DNA of 64,000 nt from assembly GCF_900099675.1 (NCBI RefSeq), contig NZ_FNDQ01000001.1, forward strand, positions 124,001 to 188,000, read 5' to 3'. Below the pieces are notes generated by a model. It was not told where the DNA came from and made no database searches. It was given only the letters and a program-made list of their open reading frames with translations. How positions within the stretch are numbered: the stretch's first letter is position 1; each line of letters starts with the position of its first letter. Below, one piece after another: positions 19,220 through 27,745 of this stretch. This stretch comes from Myroides phaeus. Its GTDB lineage: Bacteria; Bacteroidota; Bacteroidia; Flavobacteriales; Flavobacteriaceae. The position numbers were made by a program, and so were the translations under genes.

Positions 19220-19816
19220 CTATTTAGTTTCTTCTTTTTTCTCCGTAGCAGGAGTTGCAGGTTCATCAATCTTAGTTGCTGCTGATGTACCCTTATATTT
19301 AGCGTTAAGCTCTTTTAAGATAGATTCAGTAATATCATACTGCTCTTTTCCATAAATAACTGTAGAAGCTTCTTCTGTGTTGAATACATAATCTAAATTG
19401 TTCTTTTTAGCGTATTCAGCAATATATTCTTTTACTTTCTTTACAACAGAATCAATTTCTTGTCCACTCTCCATTTGTAGAGATTGAACCATTGCTTGTT
19501 GTTGATATTGTAATTGTTGTTCTTTCTTTTGTAATTCAGCTGCTTTTTGTTCTGCCCACGCCTGACCTTTTTGACGAGCATTAGCTTGGAAGCTTTGAAC
19601 TTCTTGTTGGAACTTAGCGATATCTGCTTCTAAACTTTTACCTTTTTCTTCAGATTGAATTTTATATTTAGATTCTACGTCTTTTACTTCTTCGTATTCT
19701 TTCATCAGTTTAGACGAATCTACATAAGCCGTTTTAAATTCAACAGCAGCATTTGAATTATTGTTGCAAGAAAATAATAATCCTGCGAACCCTAACATTA
19801 AAATTGTTTTTTTCAT
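19220..19816 (-). CDS. OmpH/Skp-family lipoprotein
   Basis: 198 aa. The Skp-like core (residues about 25-160) is a long charged and glutamine-rich coiled coil (AFVDSSKLMKEYEEV-like start, then QKEQQLQYQQQAM-type heptads) and ends with NLDYVFNTEEASTVIYG, typical of OmpH. Skp proteins are periplasmic chaperones for outer-membrane proteins. Unlike classical Skp, this one has a lipoprotein signal, MKKTILMLGFAGLLFSC with Cys17 as anchor, so it is probably membrane-tethered. The C-terminal 25 residues are low-complexity. Confidence 0.88.
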   Translation of the reverse strand: MKKTILMLGFAGLLFSCNNNSNAAVEFKTAYVDSSKLMKEYEEVKDVESKYKIQSEEKGKSLEADIAKFQQEVQSFQANARQKGQAWAEQKAAELQKKEQQLQYQQQAMVQSLQMESGQEIDSVVKKVKEYIAEYAKKNNLDYVFNTEEASTVIYGKEQYDITESILKELNAKYKGTSAATKIDEPATPATEKKEETK

Positions 19817-20068
19817 TTTCGATTTTTTAAACCTCTTGTAAAAGTAATAAAACTTTTAAAGTATTATATAATTATTTTAACTATAAACAAATCCTATAGA
19901 TATATATTTTTTAATCAATGTTCTATATCTAAAACAATCTATTTTAAAGCGATTTAAGACAGTAATAAAAAAACAGACTCATATTCTATACAAACAGATA
20001 CATTGTAGTCTTAAAATCACTCTAATTAGTAATTTACTCTTTTTAAACTCTAAATTAACTTGCAAAAA

Positions 20069-20920
20069 CTAAATTGTTTTCTTTAAGGAATAAATTAAAG
20101 AAGAATATTCTAAATTACGTCTTGCTTCAATATTTGACTTCAATCCAACTGAAAAAGCTTTTAACCAATTCTTTTTTCCGTGTTTAATTTCTTCAGATAA
20201 AAGAGAAACATAAAAACTATCAAATAGCATTGGATAAGTATCCTGTAAAATAAATCCGAAAGGATTAAATAATAAAGGAATTGATTGTTGAGAAAAATGC
20301 CATAGATGTCGTGGAACATCATAAGCTGCCCAATGCTTTCCATAATATTGAGCATCGTAAGATTTATAATTAGGAACAGCTATTATTAAAATACCGTTCG
20401 GCTTTAATAATCTATAAAGTTCTTTTATTTGATTTTCTAAATCGGGTACATGTTCAAAAACATGCCATAAAGTAATAATATCTAATGTCCCCTCTTCAAT
20501 ACTTTTTGTATCTTCTACAATTGATACTCCCTTCTCTTCAGCTAATTTTCTTGCACCCAAATTTGGTTCATAACCTAGTACATTCCAATTTCTATTTTTA
20601 GCTGCTGCTAAAAAATCACCAGTTCCACATCCTATATCTAAAAGGTTTCCTTTAGACTCTTTTATAGATTCTAATAAATTCAATTTATTTTGAATAGCCT
20701 TTCTTTTGATAGTTTGATATACTTTTTCAAAAAGGGTAGTCTTCTTATCTGTATGTGAAATATAATTTTCACTCTCATAATATTTTCCTAACTCTTCAGA
20801 TTTAGGTTGAGGAATTGTTTTTAATAGATGATAAGATGGATCTAAATACAGTTCAAATTTTTCATTAGAGACGGAATAATCTTCTACTTCTAAAAATTTA
20901 ATATTGGATTCTATCTGCAT
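20069..20920 (-). CDS. class I SAM-dependent methyltransferase
   Basis: 283 aa. The SAM-binding motif I is LLDIGCGTGDFL (about 91-102), with the acidic residue of motif II in LGYEPN, ITLWHVFEHVPD as motif IV and LKPNGILIIAVPN as motif V. It resembles the Methyltransf_23 group, often found with polysaccharide or lipid-modifying genes, but no such neighbours lie here. The N-terminal 60 residues (HLLKTIPQP, YYESENYISH) match methyltransferases of that group. The substrate is unknown. Confidence 0.85.
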   Translation of the reverse strand: MQIESNIKFLEVEDYSVSNEKFELYLDPSYHLLKTIPQPKSEELGKYYESENYISHTDKKTTLFEKVYQTIKRKAIQNKLNLLESIKESKGNLLDIGCGTGDFLAAAKNRNWNVLGYEPNLGARKLAEEKGVSIVEDTKSIEEGTLDIITLWHVFEHVPDLENQIKELYRLLKPNGILIIAVPNYKSYDAQYYGKHWAAYDVPRHLWHFSQQSIPLLFNPFGFILQDTYPMLFDSFYVSLLSEEIKHGKKNWLKAFSVGLKSNIEARRNLEYSSLIYSLKKTI

Positions 20921-21228
20921 TTTTCAAGTTTTAAAACATCAACAAATATAATCAAGATAATGCCATATTTAAGTTTTAATATTATTATTCTCTATTTAGA
21001 TAAGAATATTACTTCATCAAACTTTCTGTTTTTAAATCAAATATTAAAAGACAGTCTATATATAAAAAGGTAAAATGAAGTATAGAAAAGATATCCTATA
21101 GAATATAAAAAACTACCTTTAATTCTATAAAAGATTGCTACCATAATTACAGCATTTATATTGGATAACTACAATTACAATTTATAGAAAACGAAGTAAA
21201 GATAGTTTTCTTTTGAAACGAATAGAAA
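20921..21228. other. gene-free spacer
   Basis: About 300 AT-rich bases between the methyltransferase start and the mnmG terminator. I see no ORF, RNA gene or clear promoter. Confidence 0.4.
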
Positions 21229-21262
21229 TAAAAAAAGGGTGTTCCACGTGGAACACCCTTTA
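21229..21262 (-). terminator. mnmG terminator containing a parS site
   Basis: A perfect palindrome with arms AAAGGGTGTTCCAC and GTGGAACACCCTTT. On the minus strand it is followed by a run of seven or more T, the form of an intrinsic terminator, 15 bases past the mnmG stop. The central 16 bases are a ParB-binding sequence. Confidence 0.85.
21240..21255. promoter_or_regulatory. parS: parS site 1
   Basis: TGTTCCACGTGGAACA is the fully palindromic form of the bacterial parS consensus TGTTnCACGTGnAACA. Chromosomal ParB spreads from such sites, which cluster near oriC. Confidence 0.85.
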
Positions 21263-21277
21263 CTATATAATAAGATT

Positions 21278-23155
21278 TTATCTTCCCATATGTATTAATA
21301 AAATAGAAATATCGGTTGGTGTTACACCACTAATACGTGAAGCCTGAGAAATTGTAATAGGTTTAATCTTTTTCAATTTTTCTCTTGATTCAAAGGATAA
21401 TGATACTATTTTATCGTAATCAAAATTGTTTGGAATCTTAACATCTTCTAACCTAGTTAACTTATCTGCATTAGATTTTTCCTTCTCAATATAGCCAGAA
21501 TATTTAACTTGAATCTCTGCTTGTTCTAAAATCTCTTGATCTAAATCATGCTCTTCAATATATTCTTTTACTTTTTTAAACTTCAATATATCGCCTAATT
21601 CTATTTGAGGACGAGAGAAAACTTTAAACATCTTATCAGGTTGACTCATTAAAGAAGACCCTTTCTCCTCTAAAATAGGATTTGCCTCTTCAGTTTTCAC
21701 ACTCGTTTCTTTAAAGAATTGAACGAAGTTCTCTGATTCTTCCCGTTTAAATTCCATTCTTCTTAGACGCTCTTCAGTGGCTAAACCAAGTTCAAAACTC
21801 TTAGGTGTTAATCTAAAGTCAGCGTTATCTTGACGAAGTAAAGTTCTATACTCAGCTCTTGAAGTAAACATTCTATACGGTTCTTCAGTTCCTTTAGTAA
21901 TTAAGTCGTCAATTAAAACTCCAATATAAGCTTCATCTCTTCTTAAGATAAAAGGTTCCTTACCATTAACTTTCAAATGGGCATTCATACCCGCCATTAA
22001 TCCTTGCGCAGCTGCCTCTTCATATCCAGTTGTACCATTGATCTGTCCAGCAAAAAATAATCCATCTACAAGCTTAGTTTCTAAAGTATGTTTCAACTGT
22101 GTGGGTGGAAAATAATCATACTCTATGGCATACCCAGGTCTAAATATCTTTGCGTTTTCAAATCCTGCTACTGAACGTAATGCTTTTATCTGAACCTCTT
22201 CTGGTAAAGAAGTAGAGAAACCATTTACATATATTTCACATGTATTCCATCCTTCTGGTTCTACGAAAATTTGATGTCTATCTTTATCAGCAAAACGATT
22301 AATCTTATCTTCAATAGAAGGACAATAACGTGGTCCTATACTTTTTATTCTACCTGTAAACATTGGAGAACGATCAAACCCTTCTCTTAATAACTCGTGA
22401 ACCAAAGGAGAAGTATAAGTCATATGACAATCTCTCTGTTCAACTAATGGTTTTGTAACATCTAAATAAGAAAACTTCGCAGGATTCTCATCTCCAGGTT
22501 GCGCTTCCATTTTAGTATAATCTAAAGAACGACCATCTACTCTTGGAGGAGTTCCAGTCTTCATTCTACCAGAAACAAAACCTGCTTTAACAAGATCTTC
22601 TGTAATTCCATATGCAGCACTCTCTCCTGCTCTTCCACCACCAAATTGTTTTTCTCCAATGTGAATCAAACCATTTAAGAAAGTACCATTAGTTAGAATA
22701 ACTGTTTTAGCTTTTATCTCAATACCAAGATTCGTAACTACTCCTTCAATACGTTCGTTTTTTATAATCAATGAACGAACCATATCTTGATAAAAATCTA
22801 AATTTGGTGTTCCTTCTAACATTAATCGCCATAACTCAGCAAATCTCATACGATCAGACTGAACCCTTGGCGACCACATAGCAGGACCTTTAGATTTATT
22901 CAGCATTTTAAATTGTATTGCAGTCTTGTCAGAAACAATACCTGAGTAACCACCCAAAGCATCAATCTCACGAACAATTTGTCCTTTTGCAATTCCTCCC
23001 ATAGCAGGATTACAAGACATTTGTGCAATATTTTGTAAACTCATTGTAATCAATAGAGTCTTTGATCCCATATTTGCAGCAGCAGCAGCAGCTTCTGAAC
23101 CAGCATGCCCTCCTCCTACAACTATAACATCATATGTATCTTGAAATATACTCAT
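21278..23155 (-). CDS. mnmG: tRNA U34 carboxymethylaminomethyl-modification enzyme MnmG (GidA)
   Basis: MnmG (625 aa) is the FAD enzyme that, with MnmE, modifies the wobble uridine of several tRNAs. The FAD-binding motif is VVGGGHAGSEAA (12-23). Conserved GidA segments SCNPAMGGIAKGQIVREIDALGG, MKTGTPPR, INGTTGYEEAAAQG and RAEYRTLLRQDNAD are all present. Its start codon directly abuts parS site 2 and its terminator is parS site 1. It follows ybeY by 37 bases in the same operon. Adjacency of gidA to oriC is also seen in other bacteria. Confidence 0.97.
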   Translation of the reverse strand: MSIFQDTYDVIVVGGGHAGSEAAAAAANMGSKTLLITMSLQNIAQMSCNPAMGGIAKGQIVREIDALGGYSGIVSDKTAIQFKMLNKSKGPAMWSPRVQSDRMRFAELWRLMLEGTPNLDFYQDMVRSLIIKNERIEGVVTNLGIEIKAKTVILTNGTFLNGLIHIGEKQFGGGRAGESAAYGITEDLVKAGFVSGRMKTGTPPRVDGRSLDYTKMEAQPGDENPAKFSYLDVTKPLVEQRDCHMTYTSPLVHELLREGFDRSPMFTGRIKSIGPRYCPSIEDKINRFADKDRHQIFVEPEGWNTCEIYVNGFSTSLPEEVQIKALRSVAGFENAKIFRPGYAIEYDYFPPTQLKHTLETKLVDGLFFAGQINGTTGYEEAAAQGLMAGMNAHLKVNGKEPFILRRDEAYIGVLIDDLITKGTEEPYRMFTSRAEYRTLLRQDNADFRLTPKSFELGLATEERLRRMEFKREESENFVQFFKETSVKTEEANPILEEKGSSLMSQPDKMFKVFSRPQIELGDILKFKKVKEYIEEHDLDQEILEQAEIQVKYSGYIEKEKSNADKLTRLEDVKIPNNFDYDKIVSLSFESREKLKKIKPITISQASRISGVTPTDISILLIHMGR

Positions 23156-23171
23156 TGTTCCACGTGAAACA
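23156..23171. promoter_or_regulatory. parS: parS site 2, abutting the mnmG start codon
   Basis: TGTTCCACGTGAAACA matches the parS consensus at every conserved position. It lies immediately upstream of the mnmG start codon (minus strand), occupying the place of a ribosome-binding site. Confidence 0.88.
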
Positions 23172-23192
23172 TTAAATTAATAAATATAAATA

Positions 23193-23612
23193 CTATTGTT
23201 CCACGTGGAACATAGCCATTTTTTCTTCTTCTTTTGAACGCATAAGTTTAGAATCCTCATCCGTCTTATCCTTATAACCACAGTAATGCAATATACCATG
23301 ACACATCACTCTTAAAAGCTCTGTGCTAAACTCAACGTTAAAATCTTTTGCATTATCTCGCACCCTTTCCACTGATAAGAATATATCACCAGAAATAATT
23401 TTACCCTCAGTATAATCAAAACTAATAATATCAGTAAGAGTGTCATGATCTAAATATTCTACATTAATATTATGTAAATACTCATCATCACAGAAAATAT
23501 AACTAATCTCTCCCAGATAAAAACCTTCTGAAGTAATAATGGATTCAATCCATTCTTCATACAGATTTTCGTTATCTAATTGAAAATCAGACTCGTAGTT
23601 AAATGAAATCAT
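23193..23612 (-). CDS. ybeY: endoribonuclease YbeY
   Basis: YbeY (139 aa) is a zinc endoribonuclease for rRNA maturation and ribosome quality control. The metal motif is HGILHYCGYKD (His105, His109, Asp115), with Asp in place of the third His of proteobacterial YbeY; I recall this as normal in Bacteroidota. The last six residues, MFHVEQ, are encoded by parS site 3, so the coding sequence and a ParB site share DNA. It is the first gene of the ybeY-mnmG operon. Confidence 0.93.
   Translation of the reverse strand: MISFNYESDFQLDNENLYEEWIESIITSEGFYLGEISYIFCDDEYLHNINVEYLDHDTLTDIISFDYTEGKIISGDIFLSVERVRDNAKDFNVEFSTELLRVMCHGILHYCGYKDKTDEDSKLMRSKEEEKMAMFHVEQ
23197..23212. promoter_or_regulatory. parS: parS site 3, inside the 3' end of ybeY
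   Basis: TGTTCCACGTGGAACA, a perfect palindrome. Read on the minus strand it encodes the tail MFHVEQ of YbeY. Its centre is 41 bp from that of site 2. Confidence 0.88.
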
Positions 23613-23639
23613 GTTTTTCTATCTAAAATATAATACGAG

Positions 23640-23647
23640 CAAAGGTA
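23640..23647 (-). promoter_or_regulatory. ybeY-mnmG promoter -7 element
   Basis: TACCTTTG on the minus strand, 27 bases upstream of the ybeY start. Confidence 0.65.
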
Positions 23648-24094
23648 CAATGAAAAATAAAAAGTAAACTTAATTTGCTCACAAAAAATAATATTTTTAA
23701 AAATATAAATTAGTGAGATTCAAAGTTTAATCTCACACTTTAAAACTAATGATCAGATTTTATCATATTTAAAATCAAACTTTAAAATATTTTAAATATT
23801 CAATTGTGAAGGCTACTATATAAATAAAAAGGAGCTCAAATATTGGATAATTACTAAAAAAATAAAATTATTTTAGAATATCCAAAAATTTGAAATTCCA
23901 AAAAATCAACTGTCACAAAAATACAATTAAAAATTAAGATATTATAATTTTAAAAAAACTATCCCATTACTACTACTACTGCATTAATAGATAATAACAC
24001 TCACCTACTCTTATATACAATCAAAATAACTTCACTATGTTTTACTCAACACTTTCTATTCTAAAAATAAAAAGCACTTAAAAACAGTTTAAAG
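23648..24094. other. AT-rich spacer left of the repeat array
   Basis: No ORF. One hairpin is visible (GTGAGATT/AATCTCAC, 23713-23736, 8-base loop). Composition is strongly skewed to A and C: in 23881-24000 I count 5 G and 20 C. Confidence 0.5.
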
Positions 24095-24893
24095 TAAACA
24101 GTATAATTTTCATATCTAAACATCTAATAAGAAAAAATAAATATCAGAAATATGGAGAGTACTATAAAAAGTACAACGAAAACATAACTCTATATAATTT
24201 TCATATCTGAACGACTGATCAGAAAAAATTAGAATATTCAAATTATGGAGAACACTTAAAAAATTGCTACGAAAAAATAAGTCTATATAATTTTCATATC
24301 AGAACGACTGATCAGAAAAAAACAAAATATCAAAAATATCGAGAGTCCTAAAAAAGTACTATGAAAAAATAAGTCTATATAATTTTCATATCTGAACGAC
24401 TGATCAGAAAAAATTAGAATATTCAAATTATGGAGAACACTTAAAAAATTGCTACGAAAAAATAAGTCTATATAATTTTCATATCTGAACATCTGATCAG
24501 AAAAAATTAAAATATTCAAATTACGGAGCATTGCTAAAAAATTGCTACGAAAAAATAAGTCTATATAATTTTCATATCAGAACGACTGATCAGAAAAAAA
24601 CAAAATATCAAAAATATCGAGAGTCCTAAAAAAGTACTATGAAAAAATAAGTCTATATAATTTTCATATCTGAACGACTGATCAGAAAAAATTAAAATAC
24701 TCAAATTATGGAATATCGCAAAAATAATGCTTCAAAAAAAATACTCTATGTAATTTTCATATCTGACCAGATATATTAAACAAAATGAAATATCGAAAAT
24801 ATAGAGAGTCCTAAAAAAGTACTACGAAAAAATAGCTCCATATAAATTTCATATCTGACCAGATATATTAAACAAACTTAAATATCGAAAATA
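24095..24893. repeat. 92-93 bp tandem repeat array, nine units
   Basis: The motif TATAATTTTCATATC (or one to two mismatches) starts at 24102, 24193, 24286, 24378, 24471, 24564, 24656, 24749 and 24841, spacings of 91-93. Inner units continue with GAACGACTGATCAG and an A-rich tract. Two unit types occur: A (with AATATTCAAATTA) at 24193, 24378, 24471 and 24656, and B (with ATATCAAAAATATCGAGAG) at 24286 and 24564, related to the last two units. The stretch from 24286 recurs 278 bp later almost exactly. The outer units have drifted most. There are no unique spacers, so it is not CRISPR. Confidence 0.9.
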
Positions 24894-24916
24894 TCTCGTC
24901 TTTCTAAAATAAAAAA

Positions 24917-24932
24917 TGTTCGTCGTGGAACA
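24917..24932. promoter_or_regulatory. degenerate parS-like site
   Basis: TGTTCGTCGTGGAACA differs from the palindromic parS at two central bases. It sits between the repeat array and the DnaA boxes and may be a decayed or weak ParB site. Confidence 0.45.
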
Positions 24933-24974
24933 TTACAAACAATACTTACTTCAATCAAAAAACAACATTTAAAA

Positions 24975-25400
24975 AAATTGAGTTATCAACGTTATTAACA
25001 TCATTATAGATTAATAAAAGAAAATTAATAATTTAAAAAAAATCTTTTTCTATTATATTGTCTGTTAATATGTACAATAACTTTTCTCAATAAATTCTTT
25101 AATTTCAATTATTAATACTTATCAACATCTTATCATTTTGTAACTACTTAGAAATAAATAGTCTAAATAGGTTATCAACAATCAGTTTTTTCATTATCAA
25201 CAGTGTTTTTTCGATAAGTGAGGGTGTGTAAAACTGTTGATAACCCTATTTTTGAGTATTGATATGTCAACAATAGAATTTAGAAAATAAATTTGGAAAT
25301 ATGGTTATCAACATAGTATTGTAAATTATCTTGAATATGCAAAAAATAGTTATTGAATTCTTTCCATAGTTATCAACAGAATCGGTGAATTATTATCTAC
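24975..25400. other. oriC: probable chromosomal replication origin (oriC)
   Basis: Exact TTATCAACA boxes at 25119-25127, 25172-25180, 25194-25202, 25305-25313 and 25370-25378, and one inverted at 25235-25243, plus near matches at 24983-24991 (TTATCAACG) and 24992-25000. This is one substitution from the DnaA box TTATCCACA. A very AT-rich stretch (25001-25110) could be the unwinding element. GC skew changes sign across the region, genes to the left are mostly minus and genes to the right mostly plus, and parS sites and mnmG lie nearby. dnaA itself is not in the window. Confidence 0.85.
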
Positions 25401-26073
25401 TTGAATTACAGGATTTTAACTTTCTTTATTAACAATGGGCTCTATTGTTGTTATGATATTGATTATCAATTGAATATGATTTTATAGTCAGTAGCCTTTT
25501 ATTTTTCAAGTTTCTGTAAATTGATTCTTTTGTGATTAGCATTAAGAATTTTGGTTTAGCGCATTCTTAGGTGCTTATTAAAAGAATGCTTTGTAGTTGT
25601 CATATTTTATTTTTACAATAGTTAGATAGTATATATAGTAGTTATCTTAATAATACTGAATATGATTCTATGGGATTAAATCATTTTTTTACCTGTAGTG
25701 TTTCGTACGATAAAATTTATGTAAAATAAAGATTGTCATAACTTATTGAAATACAGTGATTAAGGTAGATGTTTTGTTAGTAAATATTTTGTTGACTTAA
25801 ATGTGGTTTAATAATTTAATTGCATTGAATTACAATATATTAACTCATAACAAAAAGTTATAACCATTGATATATAGTATTTTAGAAATAAGTAACGATT
25901 ATTTTGACTCTTATATATAGAGTATTTTTTCTATGAGCTTGTTATTGAGTGAATAGTTTTATTAGGCTAATTATTAAGTGTTATTTGGTACTTAAAGTAA
26001 GTTTGTCAGGAAGTATGTAATTGAAGGAGGTACTTTTATTACTAAAACATATAAGGAAAAATATAGTTAGTAT
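25401..26073. other. gene-free, G/T-rich spacer right of oriC
   Basis: About 670 bases with no convincing ORF. Composition is the mirror of the left flank: in 25921-26040 I count 26 G and 6 C. A near DnaA-box match TTATCAATT lies at 25463-25471. No clear RNA gene is seen. Confidence 0.5.
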
Positions 26074-26081
26074 TATCTTTG
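26074..26081 (+). promoter_or_regulatory. gltX promoter -7 element
   Basis: TATCTTTG, 19 bases before the gltX ATG. Confidence 0.65.
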
Positions 26082-26100
26082 TAAAAAATTTTATTATAAA

Positions 26101-27615
26101 ATGGCTAATCAAGTTCGCGTGCGTTTTGCACCAAGTCCTACAGGACCATTACATATTGGTGGAGTAAGAACTGCATTGTTTAATTATTTATTTGCTAAAA
26201 AAAACAATGGAGTTTTTTATATCAGAATTGAGGATACAGATCAAAATAGATTTGTTCCAGGAGCTGAAGCATATATCCTTGAAGCATTAGAATGGCTTGG
26301 GATTTCTCCAGATGAAACTATAGGGAAAAATGAAAAATTTGGACCATATAGACAAAGTGAGCGTAAAGAATTATATGAGCAATATGCAAACCAATTAATT
26401 GCTAATGGATGGGCATACTATGCGTTTGATTCAGCAGAAGATTTAGATGCTTTACGTAAACAAGCAGAAAGTGAAGGAAAGACTTTTATCTATAATCATA
26501 GTAATCGTGAGCAATTAAAAACTTCTTTAAACTTAAGTAAAGAAGAAGTAGATAATTTAATTGCAAATGGCGAACCTTTTGTTATTCGTTTTAAAACTCC
26601 TGTAGGTGAGACTTTAGAATTAAAGGATTTAATCCGTGGGGATATCAAGTTTGAAACAAGTTTATTAGATGATAAAGTTTTATATAAAAGTGATGGAATG
26701 CCTACATATCACTTAGCAAATATTGTGGATGACCATTTAATGGAAACATCTCATGTTATTCGCGGTGAAGAATGGTTACCTTCTCTTCCACTTCACGAGT
26801 TATTATACAAAGCGTTTGGTTGGGAAGCTCCTAAATTTGCGCACTTACCATTGATTTTAAAACCAGTTGGTAATGGAAAATTGTCTAAACGTGATGGTGA
26901 TAAATTAGGTTTCCCTGTATTCCCTCTTGATTGGGTTGATCCTTTGTCAGGAGAAAAATCATCTGGGTATAGAGAAAAAGGTTTTTATCCAGAAACGGTT
27001 ATCAACTTCCTTGCTTTATTAGGATGGAATGATGGAACAGACCAAGAGATTTTTTCTTTAGCTGAATTAGTTGAGAAATTCGACTTAAATAGAGTTCATA
27101 AAGCAGGAGCAAAATTTGATCCTGAAAAGAATAAATGGTTTAACCAACACTATTTAAAATTACAAGAGGATACTGATTTAGCTGATGCTTATTCTGTAAT
27201 TTTGAATGAAAAAGGAATTCAGGCTGAGAAAGAATATGTTACTAAAGTAGTTGCTACGATTAAAGAGCGAGCTACTTTTGTTACTGACTTTTACGAGTTA
27301 AGTGATTTCTTCTTCGTTGCTCCAACAGAATACGATGCTAAAGCACTAAAAAACTGGAAAGAAGATACTTCATCTATAATGATGAATGTAGCAGAAGTAC
27401 TAGAAGGAATTAATGATTTTGATGCCAAGTCAATCGAAACAGAAGTAAAAGATTGGATTACAAAACAAGAAATTGGAATGGGGAAAGTTATGCAACCGTT
27501 GCGATTAAGTCTTGTAGGAGCTGTTAAAGGACCAGATCTTTTTGAGATTATTGAAATGATTGGTAAAGCAGAGACTATCAAACGAATTCAAACAGCAGTA
27601 CAGAAAAATGCTTAA
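26101..27615 (+). CDS. gltX: glutamyl-tRNA synthetase
   Basis: GluRS (504 aa) charges tRNA-Glu. It is a class I synthetase with the HIGH-type motif PSPTGPLHIGG (11-21) and the KMSKS-type motif KLSKR (about 260-264). FRIEDTDQNR-like IRIEDTDQNRF and GWEAPKFAHLPLIL are conserved. The C-terminal anticodon-binding domain ends normally. It is the first gene right of the predicted origin and is followed by a strong terminator. Confidence 0.97.
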   Translation: MANQVRVRFAPSPTGPLHIGGVRTALFNYLFAKKNNGVFYIRIEDTDQNRFVPGAEAYILEALEWLGISPDETIGKNEKFGPYRQSERKELYEQYANQLIANGWAYYAFDSAEDLDALRKQAESEGKTFIYNHSNREQLKTSLNLSKEEVDNLIANGEPFVIRFKTPVGETLELKDLIRGDIKFETSLLDDKVLYKSDGMPTYHLANIVDDHLMETSHVIRGEEWLPSLPLHELLYKAFGWEAPKFAHLPLILKPVGNGKLSKRDGDKLGFPVFPLDWVDPLSGEKSSGYREKGFYPETVINFLALLGWNDGTDQEIFSLAELVEKFDLNRVHKAGAKFDPEKNKWFNQHYLKLQEDTDLADAYSVILNEKGIQAEKEYVTKVVATIKERATFVTDFYELSDFFFVAPTEYDAKALKNWKEDTSSIMMNVAEVLEGINDFDAKSIETEVKDWITKQEIGMGKVMQPLRLSLVGAVKGPDLFEIIEMIGKAETIKRIQTAVQKNA

Positions 27616-27618
27616 TAT

Positions 27619-27650
27619 AAAAGGTCTGAGTAAAACTCAGACCTTTTTTT
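27619..27650 (+). terminator. gltX terminator
   Basis: AAAGGTCTGAGT and ACTCAGACCTTT pair, then a T run. Confidence 0.9.
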
Positions 27651-27745
27651 CATTCAAAATACAATCTTCAAATAATATATCATTTTGGAATTATAATTGT
27701 TGAGGAATAAATTAGTAATTTTATTCAAAAGTTAATTATAAAGAA

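Noticed and set aside
24283-24531. 82-codon minus-strand open frame with an internally repeated peptide (ENYIDLFF)
   Set aside because: It is a by-product of the 93-bp repeat unit, whose length is a multiple of three. Other units break the frame, and it has no promoter or homology I can recognise.
24095-24893. Possible CRISPR array
   Set aside because: The whole 92-93 bp unit is repeated with no unique spacers and there are no cas genes.
25855-25870. Further DnaA box near TTATAACCA
   Set aside because: Two or more mismatches from TTATCAACA, isolated from the cluster.
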